A stretch of 6,824 nucleotides of DNA from Thermodesulfobacteriota bacterium (GTDB lineage: Bacteria; Desulfobacterota; DSM-4660; Desulfatiglandales; HGW-15): NCBI GenBank assembly GCA_025454125.1, contig JALOPA010000101.1:1-6824 (forward strand). Reading direction: 5' to 3'. Shown piece by piece: positions 1 to 6,824 of this stretch (position 1 is its first letter; each line of letters begins with the position of its first letter). The translations under genes and the position numbers were made by a program. The notes below the pieces were generated by a model. That model saw only the letters and a list, made by a program, of their open reading frames with translations, did not search any database and had not been told where the DNA came from.

Positions 1-1334
<1,334 letters not shown>

Positions 1335-1388
1335 TTACCTCCCGTCAATTTGGATCAGAATTATGGTTCAAATGGAACCGTTTTGCAA

Positions 1389-4349
1389 TCATTCGGCAAT
1401 CATCACCCCCTGGGATGTCTTACCGTCAATCTTCAAAAGGAAGGGCCGGTCCAATCGGGCATGCCTCAGAAACTGGGTTTCCTTCACCGCAGGAAGCGAT
1501 CGAATCCACTCCCAATCCAACCGGTCTTCCGTCCCTTCGCTGACCGTCACGTAGTGAATGCCCAGAGAGGTGATGTTCTGAAAGAAGTGGGTCCCCTGGG
1601 AGGGATCCGCCTTGAGCAAAGCGCTTCTCAGCTCAATGATCGCGCCGACGCCCGAGATGTCGTTCCACTGAACAGGGATTCCCAGCCATCGGTCCGCACT
1701 CCCCCACCGGCCGGGCCCGACCAGCAAATAGGGGCGTTTGGACTTCACGAGCTCGGCGTTGAGGCGGCCGATTTCCTTGGCGATGGCCACGGTGGACTCG
1801 GGTTTGAAGTCTTCGGGTTTCACATAGACGATGTCGGCAATGTCCTCGTTTCTCCCGTTTCCCAGGGCCTGGGTGGAAAAGCAAAAGGCTTTGGGCATGT
1901 CTTCGGCGGTGATCTTCACGTCAAAGGTCTCGAGGTCCGCGACCATGGGCCTCATCTGGAGGAAGAAGAAGCTGCTCTTCCGGCCCGGGTCAGGGCTGAG
2001 CGTTGCCGAGAACTCGATTTCAACAGGGCAGCCCATGGCCCTGCGCCCGAGCTCCAGGAAGTCGCTCAGCAGGGAGGGCAGGGGAAAGGTGTTGTACTTG
2101 AGGACCTGGGCAAAGGTGAGGATCTTGGGCCCTTTCAAGTATCCGGAGTCCCGGATCCGATGCTCCTCGGCAATGTAGGTGCTCGCCAGGGCCCGGACGG
2201 GAAACTCCTCCTCCGCCTCATCCACCTCCCTTCGCTCCAGATTCGAATAGCGGTGGAAGGTCAAGTCCTCCGGGTAGCTCTTGATTTTCAAGGCGTAGAA
2301 GTAGCGCTGGGCATTGGAGAGGATGTCGTCCACCGTGGAAAACTGGGGCATGGAGGTGGGGTGCCGCGGGGAAAAGCGAAGGGCCCTTTCCCCTTCCACC
2401 ACCGTTTTCCCGAGTCCGAGGGCGAGGTAGGCGATCCCGTCCTCACGCTTCATGGGGGGGATGGGGTAGAAGTTGTGGGACTGGGCAACCCCGGAGATGG
2501 CCGGGTAGTAGTAATCCCCGTACGCTTCGCCCGTGAGCTTCTGGATGATGACCGCCATGGCCTCTTCCTGAGGACGGTTGGACGTGTGGCGGGCAAAGGC
2601 CTTGGGGCTTTCGCAGTAGGTCGAGGCATAGACCAGTTTGATCGCATTGACCAGCTGCCTGAGCCGCACCGAGAGATCCGGATGGTTGTTCGGAATCATG
2701 TAGGTCTGATAGAGGCCGGCATAGGGCTGGAACTGGAGATCCTCGAGGGCGCTGGAGGAGCGCACCGAAAGAGGATAGGGGACCTGGGAAAGGTAAAAGC
2801 CGAGTTCCCGAACCAGCCACTCCGGCATCTCCGCTTTGAGGAAGGCCTCCGCGATCACCGGGTCCGGGACATCGTCGACAGCGAAGTGCTCCAGATGGTT
2901 CCTGGAGACAAAAGACTCAAAGGCATCGGTGCTGATCACCAGGGTCTTGGGGATTTCGATGTTGATGTCCTTGTACTTTTCGTAGATCGCCGGGTCCTCC
3001 TGGAGAAGGGCCGCCATGAACGCGAGGCTTCGGGCTTTTCCCCCCAAAGATCCCTGGCCGATCTTGACGAAATCGCTCACGTCCGGGTCAAAGTAGGAGC
3101 TGTTGAACTGCGCGACCACCCCTTTCTGCCGCCACCGCCGCAGTCCGTGGAGGCTGGAGACAATGTATTGGCGCATGTCTTCGGCGCTGGAGAATTCGGA
3201 AGCCTGGACGGCACGGAAGGCCGAAGCGAGGCCGATTTCAGAGCGGGCCATGAGCCAGTTCGAGAAGTGGTTGTGCTTCGCATGGTACCAGAGAGATTCC
3301 TCCGGGATGCGGGCCACCTTTTCCTCCAGCTCCCGCAGGTTCGATGCCCGGTCCACTTCCGTGCCCTCGGGCATGCGAAACACAAAGTGTCCGAATCCGA
3401 GGTGGCTCAGAAAAAAGTGGTGGATCTCCGAGAGCAGGTTGGGCGAGTTCTTGTCGAGGAACACCGCGGGGATCTGTTTCGCTTTTTCCTCATTGGCCGA
3501 CTCGGAGCTCATCAGGAGCAGGGGGAGGTCCGGGATGTCCTTTCGAATCCGCGACAGAAGCAGGATGCCGGCCTCATCCTCCAGCGATCCGCCCTTGGGC
3601 AGGCGGGAGTCGGACATGACGCCGAAGATGTAAGGCTGGTACCGGTTGTAAAGCTCCAAGGCCTCCTCGTAGTTCACGGCCAGAAGGATCTTGGGCCTTG
3701 CCCGCATGGTGAGGAGCCGGTGTTCTTCATTGAGCCCCACCTCGAGGACCGCCTGGGTCTGTCGCACCACCTCCTGATAGATCAGAGGAAGAAAAGAGGA
3801 GTAGTAAACCGGGGAGTCCTCGACCAGCAGCAGCACGCGCACGTTGGCCTTCTTGGTGTCGAAATCCACGTTGAGGCGGTCTTCCGCATTCTTGACGAGA
3901 GCCAGGAGAAAGTCGGGAACCCCGGTCCAGATGAAGACCTTGTCGATCCCTGGTCCGTTGGTGTTTTCGGGAGCCTTGGGCAACCCCCTCAAGCTCTGCG
4001 CCAGAAGGATCACCGGGAGGTCGGGTTTGACTTTCTTGATCGCGCGGCCCAGGGAGTAGGCATCCAGTTCTTCGAGGTGGGGAGTCGTGATGACCATGTC
4101 GAACTTCTTCTCGTTGAGATACTCGAGGGCCGCGTAAGCGGAAGACGTTCGGGTCACCCTGGGAGGCTGGCTGAGGTTGAGGCCTCGATACTCGTTGATG
4201 ATCCTTGAAGCCAGCCGGCCGTCCTCCTCCATCACATAGGCGTCGTAGGGGCTGGAGATCAGCAAGATCTCGCGGATCTTGTTGGCCATCAGCTCGTGAA
4301 AGACCTTGAACCGCGCATAGAATTCAGTCGGTAGAGGCGCGCTCGTCAC
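1389..4349 (-). CDS. Receiver-like domains fused to PEP synthase/PPDK N-terminal ATP-grasp domain
   Basis: 986 residues from the chosen GTG start. Two response-regulator-like folds come first, at about 25-155 and 170-315. The first is degenerate, with TT where the phosphoacceptor aspartate should be. The second keeps the acidic pair E177-D178, a candidate phosphoacceptor D247 in SDSRLPKGG, serines 281-282 and K300. After a linker comes a PEP synthase/pyruvate phosphate dikinase ATP-binding domain (about 427-806): GGK with K438, VRSSSALED with R530, a QKL/SGV segment, GLGKTVVEGE, EIEF with E779 and LQMRP with Q798. The phosphohistidine motif (GGxTSHAAI) and the PEP-binding TIM barrel are absent. 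An unrecognised C-terminal region (about 807-986) carries GPGRWGSADRWLG instead. Nucleotide binding is well supported, but the substrate is unknown and ordinary PEP synthase activity is unlikely. GTG at 4349 is preferred because CAGGG lies about seven bases upstream; an ATG at 4406 sits inside a hairpin with no ribosome site. Confidence 0.88.
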   Translation of the reverse strand: MTSAPLPTEFYARFKVFHELMANKIREILLISSPYDAYVMEEDGRLASRIINEYRGLNLSQPPRVTRTSSAYAALEYLNEKKFDMVITTPHLEELDAYSLGRAIKKVKPDLPVILLAQSLRGLPKAPENTNGPGIDKVFIWTGVPDFLLALVKNAEDRLNVDFDTKKANVRVLLLVEDSPVYYSSFLPLIYQEVVRQTQAVLEVGLNEEHRLLTMRARPKILLAVNYEEALELYNRYQPYIFGVMSDSRLPKGGSLEDEAGILLLSRIRKDIPDLPLLLMSSESANEEKAKQIPAVFLDKNSPNLLSEIHHFFLSHLGFGHFVFRMPEGTEVDRASNLRELEEKVARIPEESLWYHAKHNHFSNWLMARSEIGLASAFRAVQASEFSSAEDMRQYIVSSLHGLRRWRQKGVVAQFNSSYFDPDVSDFVKIGQGSLGGKARSLAFMAALLQEDPAIYEKYKDINIEIPKTLVISTDAFESFVSRNHLEHFAVDDVPDPVIAEAFLKAEMPEWLVRELGFYLSQVPYPLSVRSSSALEDLQFQPYAGLYQTYMIPNNHPDLSVRLRQLVNAIKLVYASTYCESPKAFARHTSNRPQEEAMAVIIQKLTGEAYGDYYYPAISGVAQSHNFYPIPPMKREDGIAYLALGLGKTVVEGERALRFSPRHPTSMPQFSTVDDILSNAQRYFYALKIKSYPEDLTFHRYSNLERREVDEAEEEFPVRALASTYIAEEHRIRDSGYLKGPKILTFAQVLKYNTFPLPSLLSDFLELGRRAMGCPVEIEFSATLSPDPGRKSSFFFLQMRPMVADLETFDVKITAEDMPKAFCFSTQALGNGRNEDIADIVYVKPEDFKPESTVAIAKEIGRLNAELVKSKRPYLLVGPGRWGSADRWLGIPVQWNDISGVGAIIELRSALLKADPSQGTHFFQNITSLGIHYVTVSEGTEDRLDWEWIRSLPAVKETQFLRHARLDRPFLLKIDGKTSQGVMIAE

Positions 4350-4356
4350 GGTACTG

Positions 4357-4365
4357 CCCTGCTCC
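4357..4365 (-). promoter_or_regulatory. Ribosome binding site deciding the GTG start
   Basis: On the minus strand GGAGCAGGG precedes GTG 4349. Its AGGG ends seven bases from the start codon, and GGAG lies twelve bases away. Neither the ATG at 4406 nor the ATG at 4289 has a comparable site, so this decides the start call. The site is moderate and the start remains an inference. Confidence 0.5.
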
Positions 4366-4378
4366 AAGGGGTAAGAGG

Positions 4379-4416
4379 CTCTCCCGGAACGAGAAGAGGT
4401 TCTCATTCCGGGAGAG
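4379..4416 (-). repeat. 17-bp inverted repeat at the 5' end of the receiver/ATP-grasp transcript
   Basis: On the minus strand, arm CTCTCCCGGAATGAGAA (4416-4400) is followed by loop CCTC and arm TTCTCGTTCCGGGAGAG (4395-4379). Sixteen of 17 positions are Watson-Crick pairs and the other is a U-G pair. No T-tract follows on either strand, so this is not a classical intrinsic terminator. It lies just downstream of a TATAAT box, so it would form at or near the very 5' end of a transcript from that promoter, and it contains the rejected ATG at 4406. A role in message stability, translation control or pausing is possible; none is shown. Confidence 0.75.
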
Positions 4417-4418
4417 AA

Positions 4419-4447
4419 ATTATATGAAAAAAGCTCAAAAAGGTCAT
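4419..4447 (-). promoter_or_regulatory. Sigma-70-type promoter for the receiver/ATP-grasp gene and gdhA
   Basis: Read on the minus strand, ATGACC (4447-4442, four of six bases matching TTGACA) is followed after exactly 17 bases by a perfect TATAAT (4424-4419). The spacer is T-rich. Transcription would start near 4412, inside the left arm of the hairpin, giving a leader of about 60 bases before GTG 4349. This would allow the receiver/ATP-grasp gene and gdhA to be expressed when the upstream attenuator is closed. It is predicted from sequence only. Confidence 0.6.
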
Positions 4448-4475
4448 GGGAAAAGGCACGGCCGACCCCAGAGGA

Positions 4476-6059
4476 TCAAGCGTCGATGATCTGCAGGGCT
4501 TCTTCTCTGAAGGCCTCCATGACGTAAGGGATCCCGGTCACCCTGGCGCACTCCTCGGTGAGGGACATCAGGTCCTTCCGGTTGATGTAGCGGACCTGCC
4601 AGCTTCTGGCGCCGGCCATGAGCTGCTGGAGCCCGACCTTGATCTTGTCCACAGCGCTGAAGATGCCCACGGCGCCCAGGGGAAGCTTCTCCGCCTCAGA
4701 GCCGTACTTCTCCTTGAGGACCTCGTAGTTCATGAAGATCTCTTCCTTGGTGGACCCGTATCTCGACACGGTGTTGGGCAGGCCTTTGTCTTCGCCTCTC
4801 AACCATTTCTCTGCGTTCTTCCCCACCATGCCGGGGATCATGAGAGCGCGGCCCATGCAAACGGCCTTGCAGTAGGGAGCGCCCAGGGCAAGCGCCTTGA
4901 ACACGTGATCCTCGGAAGAAAAGCCGCCTGCAAAAGCGATGTCCGGAACCCAGTTCCCTCTTTTCGCCAGGCGATCGCAGAGTTCATAGGCCATGGAGTG
5001 GAGGTAGATCGCGGGGACCCCCCACTCGTTCATCATTCTCCAGGGGCTCATGCCGGTTCCGCCGGGGGCCCCGTCAATGGTGAGCAGATCGATCTTCGCA
5101 TCGCTCGCCCACCGGATGGCCATGGCCAGTTCCCTCATGGGGTAGGCCCCGGTCTTCAAGGTCACGCGCTTGGCCCCCAGACTCCTGACTCTCTCGACTT
5201 CCTTCATGAACCCTTCCTGGTCCACGAACCCGAGGCGGGAGTGGCGTTCGAACTGTTTCAGAGGGCCGGCCTTGAACGCCGCCTGAAACGCGGGGACCTC
5301 GGGGTCAGGGGTCACGATGTATCCCCGTTTCTTCAGCTGGATCGCCCTTTCGAGCGAATCCACCTTGATCTCTCCTCCAATGCACTTGGCACCCTGGCCC
5401 CACTTGAGCTCCACCGTCTCCACGCCCAGCTTCTCGACGACATACTCCGCCACGCCGTTGCGGGTGTCTTCCACGTTCATCTGGACGAGAATGTCGCCGT
5501 ACCCCTCATGGTAGCGACGGTACGCTTTCACGCGCCGATCCATTTCAGGAGAGCTCTTCACCTTCCCGTGAGCATTGAATTCCAGCCCGGGGTCGATGCC
5601 GCAGACGTTTTCGCCGCACACCAGACTGATGCCGCTGATCGCCGCGCCCACGGCAAAGTGTTCCCAGTTCTTGCGCGCGATTTCCGTGCTGCCCAGGGCG
5701 CCGGTGAAGATGGGGACCTTCATTTTCACCTTGTGCACGGCCCCGAAGGCGGTCTCCGTGTTGACCGCCGGAAAGGTGGCCTTGTCCGGGTCCGGATCGA
5801 CTCCCTTGGCGCCGAGGGCGTACCCCATGATGTTGAGGTGGGAGTAGTCCACAGGGTAGTCCTTGTCCGCTCCCGCCGTAATGCTGCCGAAGGGCTGCGG
5901 GTACAGCAGCTCTCTGCCCCGGAAGGTGGCGTGGAACATGTCGCACCCTCCACGGCACCCGTCCACACAGCGGCTGCAGATGCCGGACTGGGGCGCCACG
6001 TCCCTGGAACGGTTGCTGGTTTGCACGGCTTCATTGGCATTGGGTCTCTGTAAATTCAT
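4476..6059 (-). CDS. Stand-alone FMN-binding glutamate synthase-family protein (GltB2-like)
   Basis: 527 residues resembling the central FMN/synthase domain of glutamate synthase, which reduces 2-oxoglutarate plus ammonia to glutamate. Recognisable parts are VELKWGQGAK at 216-225 (the QGAKPG region of GltB), TLKTGAYPMRELAMAI at 300-315, the flavin-site signature DGAPGGTGMSP at 329-339, and the phosphate-binding stretch AGGFSSEDHVFKALALGA at 377-394. The N terminus has cysteines 28, 31, 35 and 39 (CxxCxxxCxxxC), a likely iron-sulfur site. The [3Fe-4S] motif CHxNxCPxG of classical GltB is absent; only C397 and C401 lie nearby. The class II amidotransferase domain and the C-terminal GXGXG domain are also missing, so ammonia must come from a separate subunit or from solution, or the reaction differs. 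Start ATG 6059 has an excellent AGGAGGAGG six bases upstream. The leader before it holds an apparent ANTAR-controlled attenuator, pointing to nitrogen-dependent expression. Confidence 0.9.
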   Translation of the reverse strand: MNLQRPNANEAVQTSNRSRDVAPQSGICSRCVDGCRGGCDMFHATFRGRELLYPQPFGSITAGADKDYPVDYSHLNIMGYALGAKGVDPDPDKATFPAVNTETAFGAVHKVKMKVPIFTGALGSTEIARKNWEHFAVGAAISGISLVCGENVCGIDPGLEFNAHGKVKSSPEMDRRVKAYRRYHEGYGDILVQMNVEDTRNGVAEYVVEKLGVETVELKWGQGAKCIGGEIKVDSLERAIQLKKRGYIVTPDPEVPAFQAAFKAGPLKQFERHSRLGFVDQEGFMKEVERVRSLGAKRVTLKTGAYPMRELAMAIRWASDAKIDLLTIDGAPGGTGMSPWRMMNEWGVPAIYLHSMAYELCDRLAKRGNWVPDIAFAGGFSSEDHVFKALALGAPYCKAVCMGRALMIPGMVGKNAEKWLRGEDKGLPNTVSRYGSTKEEIFMNYEVLKEKYGSEAEKLPLGAVGIFSAVDKIKVGLQQLMAGARSWQVRYINRKDLMSLTEECARVTGIPYVMEAFREEALQIIDA

Positions 6060-6084
6060 CGGAATCCTCCTCCTGGATGGTGAT

Positions 6085-6125
6085 AAAAAAAAGACGCCTC
6101 CCTCTCCTGAGGGATAGACGCCTTT
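6085..6125 (-). terminator. Intrinsic terminator acting as a leader attenuator
   Basis: On the minus strand, AAAGGCGUC (6125-6117) pairs with GGCGUCUUU (6098-6090), using two G-U pairs. After a two-base UA bulge, UCCCUC (6114-6109) pairs with GAGGGA (6104-6099) around loop AGGA. This makes 15 base pairs followed directly by the rest of an eight-U tract ending at 6085. The tract ends about 11 bases before the Shine-Dalgarno sequence of the glutamate synthase-like gene, so it sits inside the leader, not after a gene. Its 5' strand shares bases with the preceding AAAGGC-loop hairpin, which makes it a conditional terminator. Confidence 0.85.
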
Positions 6126-6166
6126 GTCTTACGCATGCTCGAGCCTTTACACGCCCTCGTGTAAAG
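6116..6166 (-). promoter_or_regulatory. Tandem hairpins resembling an ANTAR-protein binding RNA
   Basis: The first hairpin (6166-6145) has perfect arms CUUUACACG and CGUGUAAAG around AGGG; with the last G-C pair opened, the loop is a hexamer GAGGGC. A 15-base linker follows. The second hairpin is AGAC (6129-6126), loop AAAGGC (6125-6120), GUCU (6119-6116). The two align as CAC-GAGGGC-GUG and GAC-AAAGGC-GUC. ANTAR targets studied in nasF, eut and other leaders are two tandem hairpins with hexanucleotide loops carrying A at position 1 and G at position 4. The second hairpin fits exactly; the first has G at position 1. The second is mutually exclusive with the adjoining terminator, as expected for antitermination. 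Binding by the neighbouring GAF-ANTAR protein is inferred. Confidence 0.78.
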
Positions 6167-6181
6167 ACTTCATCAATACTG

Positions 6182-6198
6182 AAAGTATCCTATACTTT
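6182..6198. promoter_or_regulatory. 17-base palindrome, possible operator
   Basis: AAAGTATAGGATACTTT on the minus strand is a perfect 7-bp inverted repeat with a three-base centre. It overlaps the downstream edge of the predicted -10 region and is centred at 6190, about where transcription of the leader should start. A homodimeric repressor bound there would block the promoter. No cognate regulator is identified. Confidence 0.45.
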
Positions 6199-6224
6199 TA
6201 AGCTGCGCTAATGGGAGATGTCAA
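6196..6224 (-). promoter_or_regulatory. Candidate promoter for the glutamate synthase-like leader
   Basis: On the minus strand a perfect TTGACA (6224-6219) is followed after 17 bases by TTAAAA, or after 18 bases by TAAAAG, both weak -10 boxes. Transcription would start near 6189, giving a leader of about 130 bases that contains both hairpins and the terminator. The -35 box is strong and the -10 uncertain; an activator could compensate for it. No GG-N10-GC sigma-54 element was seen here. Confidence 0.5.
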
Positions 6225-6293
6225 GAAATTTGTTGTCCCTCTCCGGCAATGGGAGGAAAGCTTACCCTTTATGCGCGGTTTGGGTTTGTTTAT

Positions 6294-6307
6294 TGCATCG
6301 CGATGCA
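6294..6307. repeat. 14-base perfect palindrome
   Basis: TGCATCGCGATGCA is fully self-complementary. It lies in noncoding DNA at the edge of the GGCACAAAG-type repeat region. A perfect palindrome with no loop is more like a DNA-protein site or cruciform seed than an RNA hairpin. Its function is unknown. Confidence 0.6.
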
Positions 6308-6450
6308 GGCACAAAGGGACAAAGACACATAGGCACAAAGAAAGATGCAAAGGGACCAAGAGGCAACCCGCCACACCAATTGCGGGCAAGAGGCACAAAG
6401 CAGAAAGACCTTTCCGCTCTGTCCCTTTGGCCCTCTGTGCCGTTGTGCCT
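6307..6450. repeat. Imperfect GGCACAAAG repeat region with inverted ends
   Basis: The exact ten-mer AGGCACAAAG occurs three times on the plus strand (6307, 6331 and 6391), with variants such as GGGACAAAG (6316) and AAAGGGAC (6313 and 6349). The far end carries inverted copies: GTCCCTTT (6421-6428), CTCTGTGCC (6433-6441) and TTGTGCCT (6443-6450), which pair with the first units. An inner CCCGC/GCGGG pair (6367-6371 and 6382-6386) could form a further stem. The stretch fills most of the gap between the GAF-ANTAR stop codon and the leader promoter, and I see no gene in it. It may be a dispersed intergenic repeat or the decayed product of a miniature element; as an imperfect hairpin it could also slow transcription leaving the regulator gene. 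Confidence 0.6.
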
Positions 6451-6454
6451 GTTT

Positions 6455-6824
6455 TCAGATTTCTTCGGAGAGGAGGATGGCTTCGGCCACGTAGCGCATG
6501 GATTTCCGGGAGTCCATGCTCCGTTTCTGGATCCATCGGTACGCCTGTTCCACGGTCATGGAGCGGCGCCGCATCAGGACCTCCTTGGCCCGCTCCACGA
6601 GTTTCCTGGTTTCGAGCTCTTCCTGGATCACTTTGGTCTTGACCATCAGTTCCGTATTGAAAATCGCCACAGCCGCCTGATTGGCCACGGTCTTGATCAG
6701 GTTGACTTCCGTTTCCGAGAAGTCGTGGGCCGCGGCTGTGAAACAGTTCAGGACGCCCATCACCTTCCCTTCCTTGACGGTCATGGGAACACTGACCATG
6801 GAGACGAGCCCGAGCTTCCTGGCC
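6455..6824 (-). CDS. GAF-ANTAR transcription antiterminator, 5' part outside the window
   Basis: The 122 visible C-terminal residues cover the end of a GAF sensor domain and a complete ANTAR domain. The first 58 or so residues, including LVSMVSVPMTV, VMGVLNCFTA, HDFSETEVNLIKTVANQAAVAI and FNTEL, read as the last strands and helix of a GAF domain. A short helical linker leads to ANTAR at about 64-120: LETRKLVERAKEVLMRRRSMTVEQAYRWI followed by a helix ending YVAEAILLSEE, matching the family pattern IerAKgiLM..r..seeeAy..l. ANTAR domains bind paired hairpins in nascent RNA and prevent terminator formation, as in AmiR, NasR and EutV. The frame has no stop up to the window edge, so the start lies outside; the methionine at 6799 is internal to the GAF fold. 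It stands directly upstream of a leader with a matching RNA target, so autologous control of the glutamate synthase-like gene is likely. The GAF ligand is unknown. Confidence 0.93.
   Translation of the reverse strand, partial: ARKLGLVSMVSVPMTVKEGKVMGVLNCFTAAAHDFSETEVNLIKTVANQAAVAIFNTELMVKTKVIQEELETRKLVERAKEVLMRRRSMTVEQAYRWIQKRSMDSRKSMRYVAEAILLSEEI

Noticed and set aside
1365..1379. Small inverted repeat GGTTC/GAACC between the receiver/ATP-grasp gene and gdhA
   Set aside because: Five base pairs with no U-tract in the direction of transcription; too weak to call a terminator or regulatory site.
4350..4406. N-terminal extension starting at ATG 4406
   Set aside because: The ATG lies within a 17-bp hairpin, only about six bases after the predicted transcription start and without a ribosome site. 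The extra 19 residues (many Ser and Arg) look unlike the rest of the protein.
4446..6053. Plus-strand open frame of 535 codons
   Set aside because: It mirrors the glutamate synthase-like gene almost exactly, and its product has no recognisable fold or motif.
6362..6384. Possible sigma-54 promoter (TGGTGT and TTGCC elements, minus strand)
   Set aside because: The GG to GC distance is eleven bases, not the required ten, and the upstream element matches poorly. It also falls within the repeat array.
6198..6642. Open frames on both strands across the repeat region
   Set aside because: They cover the repeat array, leader DNA and the end of the GAF-ANTAR gene. Their composition reflects the repeats and I saw no family resemblance.

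Overview
All protein-coding genes in this window lie on the minus strand, so the region is described from high to low coordinates. It holds a partial GAF-ANTAR RNA-binding regulator (6455 to the window edge), a 395-base intergenic stretch, a stand-alone FMN-binding glutamate synthase-family protein (4476-6059), a large protein joining receiver-like domains to a PEP-synthase-type ATP-grasp domain (1389-4349), and an NADP-type glutamate dehydrogenase, gdhA, that runs off the low-coordinate edge. The high GC, strong Shine-Dalgarno sequences, stand-alone glutamate synthase and GAF-ANTAR protein suggest an anaerobic Deltaproteobacterium (Desulfobacterota, perhaps near Syntrophobacter). That assignment is inference from gene style; no marker gene is present.

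The most interesting part is the leader of the glutamate synthase-like gene (about 6060-6189). Read on the minus strand, it has a candidate promoter with a perfect TTGACA -35 box, a 17-base palindrome near the expected transcription start, and a strong hairpin (6145-6166). A second short hairpin (6116-6129) follows, with loop AAAGGC. A 15-bp intrinsic terminator with eight U's ends only about 11 bases before the Shine-Dalgarno sequence. The second hairpin and the terminator share bases and cannot form together. This is the architecture of ANTAR-controlled antitermination: two small hairpins whose loops are bound by an ANTAR protein, the second overlapping a terminator. The next gene upstream encodes such a protein. 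The likely model is that the GAF-ANTAR protein senses a signal, probably linked to nitrogen status, and lets RNA polymerase read through into the nitrogen-assimilation genes.

The glutamate synthase-like gene is followed after about 126 bases by the receiver/ATP-grasp gene, which seems to have its own promoter (4419-4447) and a very stable 17-bp hairpin at the 5' end of its message. gdhA follows 57 bases later and is probably co-transcribed with it. The cluster thus joins two glutamate-forming activities with an uncharacterised relative of PEP synthase that lacks the phosphohistidine and PEP domains.

The remaining intergenic DNA (6225-6454) has no gene that I can support. It contains a 14-bp perfect palindrome and an imperfect array of GGCACAAAG-type repeats with inverted copies at its far end.
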